From: JAVJSU01 sp040219275
GTDB taxonomy: Bacteria; Chloroflexota; Anaerolineae; Aggregatilineales; Phototrophicaceae
DNA length: 64,000 bases
Reading direction: 5' to 3'
Assembly (NCBI GenBank): GCA_040219275.1
Contig: JAVJSU010000039.1
Span: forward strand, 248,001-312,000
Below are positions 33,187-43,161 of the stretch, piece by piece; the first letter of the stretch is position 1; the number at the start of each line of letters is the position of its first letter. The notes beneath the pieces are model-generated. The model made no database searches, was not told where the DNA came from, and saw only the letters and a program-made list of their open reading frames with translations. The translations under genes were made by a program, and so were the position numbers.

Positions 33187-36100
33187 TTGGAGGCGAAAGA
33201 GTTCAGTGCATTGCGCATTAGTCTGGCATCACCAGAGCAAATTCGCTCGTGGTCATATGGCGAAGTAACCAAGCCAGAGACGATCAATTACCGTCGTTTG
33301 CGTCCAGAAAAAGATGGTCTTTTCTGCGAGGCAATCTTCGGACCGACACGAGACTGGCAGTGCTACTGCGGTAAGTATAAAAATATCCGCTATCGTGGCA
33401 TTATCTGTGACAAGTGCGGGGTAGAAGTTACCCGTGCTTCAGTACGCCGCGAACGTATGGGACACATCGAATTAGCCGCCCCTGTTGCTCACGTCTGGTA
33501 TACCCGTCGTGTTCCTAGCTACCTCGGTCTACTTCTCGATGTGAGCCGCCGTAATCTTGACCGCGTGCTGTATTTTGCACAGTATGTCGTTACCCGTGTT
33601 GATGAAGATGCTCGTAACAAAGCATTACGTCGTCTTGAAAAAGAACTCAAGATGAAGGAAACCGAACTTGTCGGTGACCGTGAACAACAGATGGAAGTCA
33701 TTCGTGGCGAGCGTGATGAAAAGCTCGGCGAATTGGAAGAACGCACCGTTTCCATCAACAAACATTTTGATGAAGAACTTGCCCGCCTCAGTGATGAACT
33801 GATGCAAGAAGCACAGGCAGTTCAACAGCGTGTCGAAAATATGGTCGGTCAAACCGCATCAGCTGATGTCAACTTTGAAAGCGCAGATACGGTCATCGCG
33901 GCAAAGGGTGAAACCATTGATGTCGATCACATCACCCGTATCCAAACTGCCGCAAATGCGTACTTAAATGAAATTCAGCGCGAAGTTGAAGACATGCGTC
34001 AGGTCGAACTGGCAAATCTCAACACCGAAGCGGATACACTCAGCAATATGACTTCCGCTGGTGCAGATACCCAGCTTGACGAATTAGACGATCGTCTAAA
34101 ATCCCTGCGCCAAACCGTAGAAAAAGCACGTCAGGAATTAAAGGAACTTCATCCCCTGCTCTTCCTGTCAGAAATGCGCTATCGTGAACTGCGAAGCAAA
34201 TACGGTCAGGTGTTTAATGCGGATATGGGTGCTGAAGCATTCTACGACATCCTTGCCAATCTCAATTTAGAGCAGATGTCTAAAGAATTGTGGAATGAAG
34301 TCCGCACTACAAAATCCAAGCAACGTAAGAAGAAGGCAACTAAGCGCCTTGGCGTGGTGGAAAGCCTGCGTAAAAGTGAAAACAGCGCGGAATGGATGAT
34401 CCTCACCGTTCTGCCCGTTATCCCGCCCGATCTGCGCCCGATGGTGCAATTGGATGGTGGTCGTTTTGCCACCAGCGATCTGAACGATCTGTATCGCCGC
34501 GTGATTAATCGTAACAACCGCCTCAAGCATCTGCTTGAACTCGGCGCACCGGATGTTATCGTGCGTAACGAAAAGCGTATGTTGCAGGAAGCTGTCGATA
34601 GTTTGATCGACAACAGCCAGCGCGGTAAGGCACTCAGCCGTCGTGGTCGCCGTGAACTTAAATCCCTGAGCGATATGCTTAAGGGTAAGAAGGGGCGCTT
34701 CCGTCGTAACTTGCTCGGTAAACGTGTGGATTACTCAGGACGTTCCGTTATCGTTATTGGTCCGAAGCTGAAACTGCATCAATGTGGTTTGCCGAAGACA
34801 ATGGCGCTGGAACTTTATCGTCCATTCGTGATTAGCCGGCTGGTGCATTACAACTACGCCAGCAACGTGAAGGGTGCCAAGCGCATCATCGAGCGTGAAA
34901 AGCCGGAAGTCTGGGAAGTACTGGAAGACGTGATTAAAGAACGTCCGGTGTTGTTGAACCGTGCGCCTACCCTTCACCGTCTCGGTATTCAAGCCTTCGA
35001 ACCGCAATTGGTAGAAGGTAAAGCCATCCAGATTCACCCGCTCGTCTGCTCCGCCTTCAATGCGGATTTCGACGGCGATCAGATGGCGGTACACGTTCCA
35101 CTCAGCCAGCGAGCTGTACAAGAAGCCCGTGAACTGATGCTCAGTACCAAGAACTTGCTGAAGCCATCCGATGGTCAGCCGGTGGTTGCCCCATCAAAAG
35201 ACATGGTGCTCGGCAATTACTATCTGACAATGGATCCGACTGTCGAAATTATCACACGTAAAGATCGTGCCGATGATTTCCGATCCATTGAAAACATCTA
35301 CACACCAGAAATTAAAGTCGGTGTCGCCTTCCGCTCGAACGGTTTCTACTACGCCATGCACCGCGTTATTCCGGGCATGACCCTGTTTGAAAACGTTACC
35401 GAAGAAGACGAAAATGGGCGCGTCCGCGTACTGGAAACCGCCATTGATCGCACCATCCGTGCGCTCGCAGAAGGCGAAATTGACTGTATGCTGGCGAACG
35501 CTTATGAAATCAAGAAGATCATCAGAGCGCGTAGTCTAGAAGAGCAAATCGTCATTTCTAACCTGCACGAGCGTCGTCGCGTTGTCGATATGGACGAGGT
35601 CGAATACCTCTATCGTATCGGTCTCGTAGGTCTGCACACGCCGATTTTGCTGGGTAACATCTATGACGAACACAGCCAGCAAGAAGAACCGGAAATTTGT
35701 ACGGTTGGACGCGCACTGTTTAATCGTATTCTGCCGGATGAAATGCGCTTCGTGCAGGAAACAATGGGTAAGAAGGGTCTACAAACTCTGGTGGCACAGT
35801 GTTATCAGCGCATCGGTTCTGAACGCACAACCGACGTGGTGGATGCCATCAAGAACATGGGCTTCCACTATGCGACCATCTCCGGGACGACCATCGCAGT
35901 GAGCGATCTGACCATCCCTGAAGAACGCGATCATGTTATCCAGACCGCAGAAAAAGTGGTGGAACGTGCAGAACGTGACTTCCGTCGTGGTCTGATGACC
36001 GAAGACGAACGTTACCAGATCACCATTGATGAATGGAGCCGTGCCAAGGACATCCTTCAGGATATGATCCGCGACACGCTTGATCCATACGGTCCGATTG

Positions 36101-37770
36101 CGATTATGGCGATCTCAGGTTCCACAAAAGGTGGTTTCGGTCCGATCACCCAGCTAGCCGGTATGCGTGGTTTGATGGCTGATCCGTCCGGTCGTATCAT
36201 CGACTTGCCGATCATCAGTCATTTCCGTAAGGGGCTGACCGCGCTGGAATACTTCATCTCCACGCATGGTGCGCGTAAAGGTCTTGCCGATACCGCGCTC
36301 CGTACGGCAGATGCCGGTTACTTAACCCGTCGTCTGGTTGATGTGGCGCAGGACGTGATCGTAAATCGTTGGGATTGCGGTACACACAAGGGCATCACTA
36401 TCCGCCGGAGTGACGACATTGCAGGACAAACAGTTTATGAACGTATCGTCGGACGTTGTGCATCGAAAGATGTGTTCCATCCAGAAACCGGCGAGTTGAT
36501 CGTCGCCCGCAATGGCATGATTGACGAAGAAGCATCGGACATCATTCAGGCTTCAACCATCGAAGAAGTCTATGTCCGTAGCCCGATGACCTGTGACCTT
36601 ATTCACGGCATCTGCTCCCTGTGCTATGGGCGCGATCTCGGTCGTGGCGAAATGGTGGAAATCGGTGCGGCAATGGGTATTGTCGCCGCGCAGTCCATCG
36701 GTGAACCGGGTACACAGTTGACCCTACGTACCTTCCATACCGGTGGTACCGCACAGGCAACAGGTGACATTACCAGCGGTCTGCCGCGTGTTGAAGAATT
36801 GTTTGAAGCCCGCCGCACACCAAAAGGTCAAGCCGTTATGACCAATATCGGTGGTACAGTCCGCCTGATAAAACGTGATGGCGTGCGTATTGCCACGGTG
36901 ATTGATAGCCAGGTCTTTAATGAACAACACGAGGTTCCTGTTGGTTGGGATATCAAGGTTGACGACGAAGCCAAGATCAAAGAAGGCGAAATCATCGCCC
37001 AATCTGCCGACACACCGGAACAACAAATTGTCGCAAAGATGCAGGGTACTGTGCATATCGAAGGACACACGATCTTCGTCCGTTACGAACAACGTACAGA
37101 AGAAGAATATCCAATTCCATCAAGCGCACGTCTGTTACCGAATATCTACGAAGGCGCACAGATTAACCCCGGTCAGCAATTGACCGAAGGCTCCAAGAAC
37201 CCGCATCAAATTTTGCGCGTACTTGGTTCTGATGCCACTCAGGTATATCTGTTGACGGAAGTTCAGAAGGTGTATCGTAATCAGGGTGTGAACATCTCCG
37301 ATAAGCATTTTGAGGTGATGATCCGCAAGATGCTGTCCAAGGTTCAGCTAACCCGCAGTGGCGAAAGCCCGATGTTACCGGGTGAATTGGTTGATAAACT
37401 GAAGTTGCTGGACATCAACGAACGCCTGATCGCCGAAGGTAAAGAACCCGCATCCGGTGTTCCCGTCATCCTCGGTATCACCAAGGCGGCACTCAGTACC
37501 GATAGCTTCCTTTCTGCCGCCAGTTTCCAGCACACCATCAAGGTGTTGGCGGGTGCGGCAATCGAAGGCAAGGTTGATCGTCTGTATGGGCTGAAGGAAA
37601 ATGTTATCATCGGTAAGTTGATCCCGGCAGGTACGGGCTTCCATACCTATCAGGATCGTGAGTTGATCGCCCCGAACGTGACCTTAGAATCACAGGGTGC
37701 GCTGGACTTCGAAGATGAAGACTACGACGACAGCGACAGCGACAACATCAGCGAAATGAGCATGAACTAA
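33187..37770 (+). CDS. rpoC: DNA-directed RNA polymerase subunit beta'
   Basis: A 1527-residue catalytic subunit of RNA polymerase. Zinc site 1 cysteines are C59, C61, C74 and C77. The catalytic Mg2+ aspartates are D627, D629 and D631 in NADFDGD. The second zinc site (CDLIHGICSLCYG) and the bridge/trigger regions are present. In E. coli the NADFDGD aspartates are at 460-464, so about 165 extra residues lie before the active site, mostly a charged coiled-coil insertion at ~150-320 in the clamp. The start is TTG after AGGAGG. rpoB is not adjacent, which is unusual. A strong terminator follows. Confidence 0.98.
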   Translation: MEAKEFSALRISLASPEQIRSWSYGEVTKPETINYRRLRPEKDGLFCEAIFGPTRDWQCYCGKYKNIRYRGIICDKCGVEVTRASVRRERMGHIELAAPVAHVWYTRRVPSYLGLLLDVSRRNLDRVLYFAQYVVTRVDEDARNKALRRLEKELKMKETELVGDREQQMEVIRGERDEKLGELEERTVSINKHFDEELARLSDELMQEAQAVQQRVENMVGQTASADVNFESADTVIAAKGETIDVDHITRIQTAANAYLNEIQREVEDMRQVELANLNTEADTLSNMTSAGADTQLDELDDRLKSLRQTVEKARQELKELHPLLFLSEMRYRELRSKYGQVFNADMGAEAFYDILANLNLEQMSKELWNEVRTTKSKQRKKKATKRLGVVESLRKSENSAEWMILTVLPVIPPDLRPMVQLDGGRFATSDLNDLYRRVINRNNRLKHLLELGAPDVIVRNEKRMLQEAVDSLIDNSQRGKALSRRGRRELKSLSDMLKGKKGRFRRNLLGKRVDYSGRSVIVIGPKLKLHQCGLPKTMALELYRPFVISRLVHYNYASNVKGAKRIIEREKPEVWEVLEDVIKERPVLLNRAPTLHRLGIQAFEPQLVEGKAIQIHPLVCSAFNADFDGDQMAVHVPLSQRAVQEARELMLSTKNLLKPSDGQPVVAPSKDMVLGNYYLTMDPTVEIITRKDRADDFRSIENIYTPEIKVGVAFRSNGFYYAMHRVIPGMTLFENVTEEDENGRVRVLETAIDRTIRALAEGEIDCMLANAYEIKKIIRARSLEEQIVISNLHERRRVVDMDEVEYLYRIGLVGLHTPILLGNIYDEHSQQEEPEICTVGRALFNRILPDEMRFVQETMGKKGLQTLVAQCYQRIGSERTTDVVDAIKNMGFHYATISGTTIAVSDLTIPEERDHVIQTAEKVVERAERDFRRGLMTEDERYQITIDEWSRAKDILQDMIRDTLDPYGPIAIMAISGSTKGGFGPITQLAGMRGLMADPSGRIIDLPIISHFRKGLTALEYFISTHGARKGLADTALRTADAGYLTRRLVDVAQDVIVNRWDCGTHKGITIRRSDDIAGQTVYERIVGRCASKDVFHPETGELIVARNGMIDEEASDIIQASTIEEVYVRSPMTCDLIHGICSLCYGRDLGRGEMVEIGAAMGIVAAQSIGEPGTQLTLRTFHTGGTAQATGDITSGLPRVEELFEARRTPKGQAVMTNIGGTVRLIKRDGVRIATVIDSQVFNEQHEVPVGWDIKVDDEAKIKEGEIIAQSADTPEQQIVAKMQGTVHIEGHTIFVRYEQRTEEEYPIPSSARLLPNIYEGAQINPGQQLTEGSKNPHQILRVLGSDATQVYLLTEVQKVYRNQGVNISDKHFEVMIRKMLSKVQLTRSGESPMLPGELVDKLKLLDINERLIAEGKEPASGVPVILGITKAALSTDSFLSAASFQHTIKVLAGAAIEGKVDRLYGLKENVIIGKLIPAGTGFHTYQDRELIAPNVTLESQGALDFEDEDYDDSDSDNISEMSMN

Positions 37771-37796
37771 AGTCCACTCGAATAATTGAGTGTAAT

Positions 37797-37834
37797 AAAA
37801 ATGGAGCATCCGATTTGGGTGCTCCATTTTTTTT
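37797..37834. terminator. Bidirectional intrinsic terminator after rpoC
   Basis: An 11-bp stem (37797-37808 region with 37820-37830) is followed by eight T residues on the plus strand. The minus strand also has a T-rich run, so it can serve the convergent lipoprotein gene. Confidence 0.9.
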
Positions 37835-37860
37835 CTGACTATTGGTTATTGCTGAATTAA

Positions 37861-39333
37861 TTACCGTTCGAGTGCGCCAGTTGCCACTGCCAGCGCCCAG
37901 AACAAAGGTCGTTCCTGCACAGGCAACACCGGATTAATGATGCTATAAGCGGTGCGTTCGTCTCGCTGTTCAACTAAGGTCTCGTTGGCGAAGTTCAAAT
38001 TCCACAAAAACATCGGTCCCATATACGGCAAACTCTGACCGATCTCAAACGCACGGATCGCATAATCAGATTGATTCTGCGCGCTGTTGTAAGTGACCCA
38101 CAATTCAGGGGCTTCACTTCCCAGCCCTTCCCATGTCGCCCAGCCGAATTCCGTCGCCCATAAGCGTTGTTCTTCATGTCCGCTTTCGACCATAATCTGG
38201 CGATACTCTTCCAGTGTATTTATGAAAAAGAAATGCGGGTCATCATCCCATGAACGATCAGGAATTTGATCGCAACAGCGGGCATCTGGTGCATTACCCC
38301 ACCCATACGGATGAATGCCAACTGCGACATCAGCGTAATCACCCAGCCCGGCGGCATACATCTGGCGCAAATAATCCCGATCATCCACCGTATCCGGCAA
38401 CGAACCTGTAGGCGCAAGTCCCGCACTGACCACGGTCATCTGTGGCGAATAAGCCCGCACAGCCTGATAAGCGGGTGCGAACAATTGCATGTACCCTGCC
38501 CCACTGAATGGCAATGTCCCGCGCCATTCACGCGCAAGATTTGGCTCATTCCAGATTTCAATTGCATCTATAGATTCGCCAATTTTCGTAGACAGCATAA
38601 ACGTGATGAAGTCCGCCAACGCCTGCGGATCATCCGGCGGACCGGATTCTTCCTGCACGGAACGCGCCCATAATGGTGCTTTGGCGATACTCAATAGCAC
38701 ATTAAAACCCGGACGTGCGGCGGCTTGAACTTGCATCTCAAATAGTTGCATCTGCTGGTTAAAATCATTCGGACCGTCAGGCTGTAAAAACGCCCAATTC
38801 GCCTGAATCTTAACCCAACCTACCCCAACACCTTCCACCAGACCAATCACCGGCATCCAATCATCAAACGAGACCTGCGAATACAATTGCAAGCCCATGC
38901 GGTTCGCATCTAATCCAGGGAGTGGCGTGGGTGAAGGACCGGGTGTAAAACTCGCTGTTGGCGCACCGGGCGTTGGCGTGATGGTTGGAATATCAGCCAG
39001 CGTAAGCTCTGTTGGCGAGATTGTCGGATGGACATAAGCAGTGCCGACAATCGGACCGCCAAATTGCGCTAAGGTTGCATCCGGCGTGTCTGTGGGTATT
39101 GGCGTAGCGGTTTCGGTTACCGTAGCCGTTGAAGTCGCTGTCGGAGTAGCTGTCTCCGTTGGCACAGGCGTATCAGACGGCACCGAGGTCGGTACAGCCG
39201 TAGCCACCACCAGATTAGGATCAGGCGTTGGCGTAATGATAATGGAAATAGGCTCCTGCTGGGAGCAAGCCGCCAGCAAAAATGCCAGCACACCGATGAT
39301 AATTAGTGATTGAATTTGTGTTATTTTTCTCAT
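37861..39333 (-). CDS. Lipoprotein with Thr/Pro-rich linker and GH-A clan-like TIM barrel
   Basis: A 490-residue exported lipoprotein: signal peptide and lipobox LLAAC (Cys23), then a low-complexity linker of Thr-Pro-Ala-Glu repeats (about residues 40-135), then a TIM barrel. The putative acid/base glutamate is in IEIWNEPNLAREW and the putative nucleophile in WATEFGWATWEG. It is a paralogue of the protein at 27.0-28.5 kb. Family and substrate cannot be fixed from sequence. It shares a terminator with rpoC, and its promoter region abuts that of gyrA on the other strand. Confidence 0.78.
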   Translation of the reverse strand: MRKITQIQSLIIIGVLAFLLAACSQQEPISIIITPTPDPNLVVATAVPTSVPSDTPVPTETATPTATSTATVTETATPIPTDTPDATLAQFGGPIVGTAYVHPTISPTELTLADIPTITPTPGAPTASFTPGPSPTPLPGLDANRMGLQLYSQVSFDDWMPVIGLVEGVGVGWVKIQANWAFLQPDGPNDFNQQMQLFEMQVQAAARPGFNVLLSIAKAPLWARSVQEESGPPDDPQALADFITFMLSTKIGESIDAIEIWNEPNLAREWRGTLPFSGAGYMQLFAPAYQAVRAYSPQMTVVSAGLAPTGSLPDTVDDRDYLRQMYAAGLGDYADVAVGIHPYGWGNAPDARCCDQIPDRSWDDDPHFFFINTLEEYRQIMVESGHEEQRLWATEFGWATWEGLGSEAPELWVTYNSAQNQSDYAIRAFEIGQSLPYMGPMFLWNLNFANETLVEQRDERTAYSIINPVLPVQERPLFWALAVATGALER

Positions 39334-39412
39334 AAACCAGATGTTATCACAGTCATCAGCAAGATTCTATGAGAAAATACACAACGTAGGGGAAGCATCA
39401 GCTATGGCTTTA

Positions 39413-39421
39413 TGGTATAAT
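39413..39421 (+). promoter_or_regulatory. Extended -10 promoter of gyrA
   Basis: TGGTATAAT is an extended -10 element 81 bases upstream of the gyrA start. The -35 is weak. It lies in the divergent gap with the lipoprotein gene. Confidence 0.55.
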
Positions 39422-39502
39422 AGAACGCATATTCTGTTTGACAATTTAAAATAATGCGACATAGAATAACAGTCTCCAAGAGTACGACAAGGACATAGAT
39501 TT

Positions 39503-41977
39503 ATGGCAAATGGCGATGTGTTTCAGGTAAACATCGAACAGGAAATGCGCGATGCTTACCTTGACTACGCAATGAGTGTAATCGTCTCACGCGCTTTGCC
39601 GGATGCGCGTGATGGCTTAAAACCCGTACATCGGCGTATTCTGTATGCGATGTATGATATGGGTCTGCGGGCAGAAACCTCGCACAAGAAAAGCGCACGT
39701 ATCGTCGGTGAGGTACTCGGTAAATATCACCCTCATGGCGACTCTGCTGTGTATGAGTCGATGGTGCGTATGGCGCAAGATTTTTCCCTGCGCTACATGC
39801 TTGTAGATGGTCAGGGCAACTTCGGCAGTATTGACGGGGACTCCGCCGCCGCGATGCGCTATACCGAAGCACGTATGGCAGAACTCGGTGAGGAATTACT
39901 CGTAGACATCAACAAAGAGACTGTCGATTTTGTAGAAAATTTCGACGGGTCTTTAACCGAACCCAGTGTGTTACCGTCAAGCATCCCGAATTTACTAGTC
40001 AACGGCTCATCCGGTATTGCTGTCGGGATGTCCACCAACATTCCACCGCACAACTTACCGGAAGTCTGCGACGCGCTGATTTATATGCTCAATCATTGGG
40101 ATAATCTCGCTGATGTGGGCGTAACCGATTTGATGGCGTTCGTTAAAGGACCGGATTTCCCGACAGGTGGTCTTGTCTATCGCCATAAAGACGGCGGCGA
40201 AGAAGAAGATACCCTCGTCACCGCCTACGCAACCGGACAGGGCAAAATCATCATCCGCGCTAAAGTCCACATTGAGGACATGGGACGCGGAAAGTCACGG
40301 ATTATCGTTAGCGAACTACCCTATCAGGTCAATAAAACCTCACTAATCGAACGTATCGCGTCACTGGTCCAATCCGGCAAATTAGAAGGGCTTTCTGATC
40401 TGCGCGACGAATCAGATCGTCAGGGCTTGCGGATGGTCATCGAACTTCAGCGCGGTGCAGAACCGTCAGAAATTCTCGCACGGTTGTTCAAGCTCACCCC
40501 GATGCAAGATACGTTCAGTATCCGTATGCTGGCGCTTGTTGATAATCAGCCACGCCTGTTAACACTCAAGCAGGCGCTCAAAGTCTATATCGATCATCGG
40601 CTGGAAATTATCCGCCGCCGTAGTGAATATGACTTGAATCGTGCCAAAGAACGAGCGCATATTCTGGAAGGCTTGCTTAAGGCGCTGGATAACCTTGACG
40701 AAGTGATTGCGATTATCCGTAAATCACGCTCAACCGAGACCGCACGCGAAAACCTGATTAAGGCGCTCAAAATCACCGAGATTCAGGCGAATGCCATTCT
40801 CGATATGCAATTGCGCCGTCTTGCCGCGCTAGAAGCCAAAAAGATCAAAGATGAGCACAAAGAGAAACTCCAACTCATCAAATATTTGGAAGGCTTATTG
40901 ACCAACGCCAAGCAAATGCGTAACTTAATCGCCGAAGAAATGGCGCTCATTAAAAGTGCCTATGGGGATGTGCGGCGTACGGTCATCGTTGATGGCACAG
41001 CCAGTAGCGCCAGCGCAGAAGACCTGATGATGCCGGAAGAAAACACATGGATTACGCTGGCATTTGACGGAAAATTGGCGCGTAGCTTTACTGATAGTGC
41101 GCCGAAAATCACCACCAGTACCAAAAATCCGCCGCGTTTCATGATGCGTGGCAGTACGACACAGGTTCTGTATCTGTTCACCGCTAAGGGAGACTGCGCG
41201 ACGATTCCGGTGCAACAATTGCCACAGGCAGAAGATGAAAATGGCGGAACGGCGTTCTGGTCGCTTTGTCCCCTCTCAGAAGATGAGGAGGTCGTCGGCA
41301 TGATGAGCTTACCCGGCAACCCCGGCACAGGCTATCTGTTCATGACCACGCAAAGCGGACAGGTGAAACGTTTGCGTCTTGAAGATTTGCCCGGCATGAC
41401 GATGAAGGTCTTTTCCGTCATCAATGTCGGCGATGACGACCAATTGGCGTTTATCTTCCCGACGGACGGCGAGCGGGAAATTCTGCTCACCAGTAATCAG
41501 GCACAATCTATCCGCTTTAAAGAAGATGAAGTACGCCCAACCGGTATTTCCGCAGGCGGGATGCGTGGCATTAAGATGACGGGTCAGCGGGCGAGGATCA
41601 TCGGTTCAGACATCGCCATAGACGGGCAATTTGTGTTCACCATCACCGATGACGGCGTGGCGAAAATTTCACCCATGGAGGAATATCCGACGCAAGGACG
41701 TGCGGGCGGTGGCGTGATCTCTATGCGCTTGCCGAATACCAGCAAAGAAGTTGCCGCAACCGTCGTCGGAAGACAGGATGATACGATTGTCGCACTGAGC
41801 AATAAAGGCAAGCCGTTGTATATGCGAATCGGGCGCGCACCTCTGGTCAAACGTGGGCGTGCAGGTGGCGACATCGTGATTTCAATGACGCGCAAAGATG
41901 AAGCAGTTGCTTCGATAGTGAGTTATATTGACAAATTCGAACCCATCGAAGCCGTCGAAGAACCCGAAACAGAGTAA
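39503..41977 (+). CDS. gyrA: DNA gyrase subunit A
   Basis: An 824-residue type II topoisomerase subunit that cleaves and rejoins DNA. The catalytic tyrosine is Tyr120 in AAMRYTEARM. The quinolone-resistance region reads HPHGDSAVYESMVRMAQ, with the usual serine and Glu at the E. coli Asp87 position. The C-terminal beta-pinwheel is present, but the GyrA box is degenerate (QGRAGGGV in place of QRRGGKG). By the box criterion it could be read as ParC, but length and blade pattern favour GyrA. AAGGA precedes the ATG. gyrB is not adjacent. Confidence 0.9.
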   Translation: MANGDVFQVNIEQEMRDAYLDYAMSVIVSRALPDARDGLKPVHRRILYAMYDMGLRAETSHKKSARIVGEVLGKYHPHGDSAVYESMVRMAQDFSLRYMLVDGQGNFGSIDGDSAAAMRYTEARMAELGEELLVDINKETVDFVENFDGSLTEPSVLPSSIPNLLVNGSSGIAVGMSTNIPPHNLPEVCDALIYMLNHWDNLADVGVTDLMAFVKGPDFPTGGLVYRHKDGGEEEDTLVTAYATGQGKIIIRAKVHIEDMGRGKSRIIVSELPYQVNKTSLIERIASLVQSGKLEGLSDLRDESDRQGLRMVIELQRGAEPSEILARLFKLTPMQDTFSIRMLALVDNQPRLLTLKQALKVYIDHRLEIIRRRSEYDLNRAKERAHILEGLLKALDNLDEVIAIIRKSRSTETARENLIKALKITEIQANAILDMQLRRLAALEAKKIKDEHKEKLQLIKYLEGLLTNAKQMRNLIAEEMALIKSAYGDVRRTVIVDGTASSASAEDLMMPEENTWITLAFDGKLARSFTDSAPKITTSTKNPPRFMMRGSTTQVLYLFTAKGDCATIPVQQLPQAEDENGGTAFWSLCPLSEDEEVVGMMSLPGNPGTGYLFMTTQSGQVKRLRLEDLPGMTMKVFSVINVGDDDQLAFIFPTDGEREILLTSNQAQSIRFKEDEVRPTGISAGGMRGIKMTGQRARIIGSDIAIDGQFVFTITDDGVAKISPMEEYPTQGRAGGGVISMRLPNTSKEVAATVVGRQDDTIVALSNKGKPLYMRIGRAPLVKRGRAGGDIVISMTRKDEAVASIVSYIDKFEPIEAVEEPETE

Positions 41978-41989
41978 ATTCAGAGTATC

Positions 41990-42019
41990 GTAGGGGCAGT
42001 CTGCTAGATTGCCCTTTTA
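41990..42019. repeat. REP-like palindrome, degenerate GTAGGGGC type
   Basis: GTAGGGGCA, then TCT, GCT and AGA, then TGCCCTTTT: partly palindromic and related to the element at 29607-29636. It lies in the convergent gap and overlaps the stop codon of the glycosyltransferase gene. With the T-run that follows it may terminate gyrA transcription. Confidence 0.5.
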
Positions 42020-43141
42020 ATTTTTGCAAAATTTCTGAACAAGCTCCTCAAAAGACCGATCATAACGCGGAGCCATCACCGACCAATCAAATTGTGAGAT
42101 ATGTGTTTGCAGAAGTGCAGTATCCACCTGCAACTCGCCCGCCAGATGCCGGCGCAGAAGATAATATAGCCCTTTATCTTTCGGATACAAACAGCTTCCA
42201 TGCACAACCGATGGCACGACATTCGGATAATTCAACCGCTTCGGCAAAATCGGGATGCACCCGCAATAGATCGCTTCTGAGACTGCCCCGCCGAAAAATT
42301 CCTGTCGCGCCGTGCTAATCACGTAATCCGCTTGCCACAGCAACCGCGCATAATCCGCAAATGAATCAACATAACCAAATTGTACAACCCGTTCACCGAG
42401 CTTGTCGCGTGCCTGCTCAAATTCTTTAGGGGCTTGCCGCACATTCTCACCGGTTATGGCGATACGAAAGTCAACGCCTTCATCCATCAACCGATAAAGC
42501 ACTTCAAACAACCCGCGCGGATTTTTCTCCTCCTCCCAGCGATGATTCCACAACAACAGCGGCGGCTGATTTTCGTCCTCCAAATTTGCACGCTTATACG
42601 CGTCGAAGCGGCGTAAATCCAAGCCTAACGCCAGCCTAGATGATTTTTCACGAAGCAGATCAACTGTTTCTAGTTCGTTAAAATCTGCAAAATGTTTGAG
42701 CATACGGGGCAAATTGTCAAAAAACGCAGTCAAATGATAGGAACTGTTGAAAAAGACCTGATCCGCCGCAAGCGCACTGACGTAATTGGTAAATGCGTAG
42801 CGCCAACCGTGACTCTGACGTTTATTTTGTGGATACGTGAGTTGACTTTCGTGGAAATATAACGCAATGGGAACGTTTAGCGTGTGCTGACGGGTTAATG
42901 CCCGAAATGTGGATAAATCAAACATATCAGACGCGAGGATGAGGTCGGGCTGGAAATGACGTTCGTTGACAAGCTCATTAAACAGGCGTGCTAGCGTAAC
43001 CGCACCGCCCTGCATTCGCCATTTCCAGAATTGTGCGGGCAGGGTTAACAACGTTACCTGATGTTCAGAAAAACGTTGATAACCCTCTGCCCATACTTGA
43101 TGACTGCCGCCAAAATACGGTTCAATCAGAAGAATTTTCAC
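42017..43141 (-). CDS. GT4-type glycosyltransferase, homologue of tRNA-queuosine mannosyltransferase (GTDC1/QTMAN, DUF3524)
   Basis: A 374-residue glycosyltransferase. The N-terminal ~170 residues carry the DUF3524 pattern: EPYFGGSHQVWAEG, FWKWRMQGGA, LILASDMFDLSTFRAL, ALYFHESQLTYPQ and ALAADQVFFNSSYH. The C-terminal half is a GT-B Rossmann domain (LLWNHRWEEEKNP, STARQEFFGGAVSEAIYCGC). Human GTDC1 mannosylates queuosine at the tRNAAsp wobble position, so a tRNA-modifying role is likely, but bacterial members are less studied. The start is GTG. The gene follows the BTAD regulator by 20 bases on the same strand. Confidence 0.82.
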   Translation of the reverse strand: MKILLIEPYFGGSHQVWAEGYQRFSEHQVTLLTLPAQFWKWRMQGGAVTLARLFNELVNERHFQPDLILASDMFDLSTFRALTRQHTLNVPIALYFHESQLTYPQNKRQSHGWRYAFTNYVSALAADQVFFNSSYHLTAFFDNLPRMLKHFADFNELETVDLLREKSSRLALGLDLRRFDAYKRANLEDENQPPLLLWNHRWEEEKNPRGLFEVLYRLMDEGVDFRIAITGENVRQAPKEFEQARDKLGERVVQFGYVDSFADYARLLWQADYVISTARQEFFGGAVSEAIYCGCIPILPKRLNYPNVVPSVVHGSCLYPKDKGLYYLLRRHLAGELQVDTALLQTHISQFDWSVMAPRYDRSFEELVQKFCKN

Positions 43142-43161
43142 AACTAGCTAACTATTTTCCG

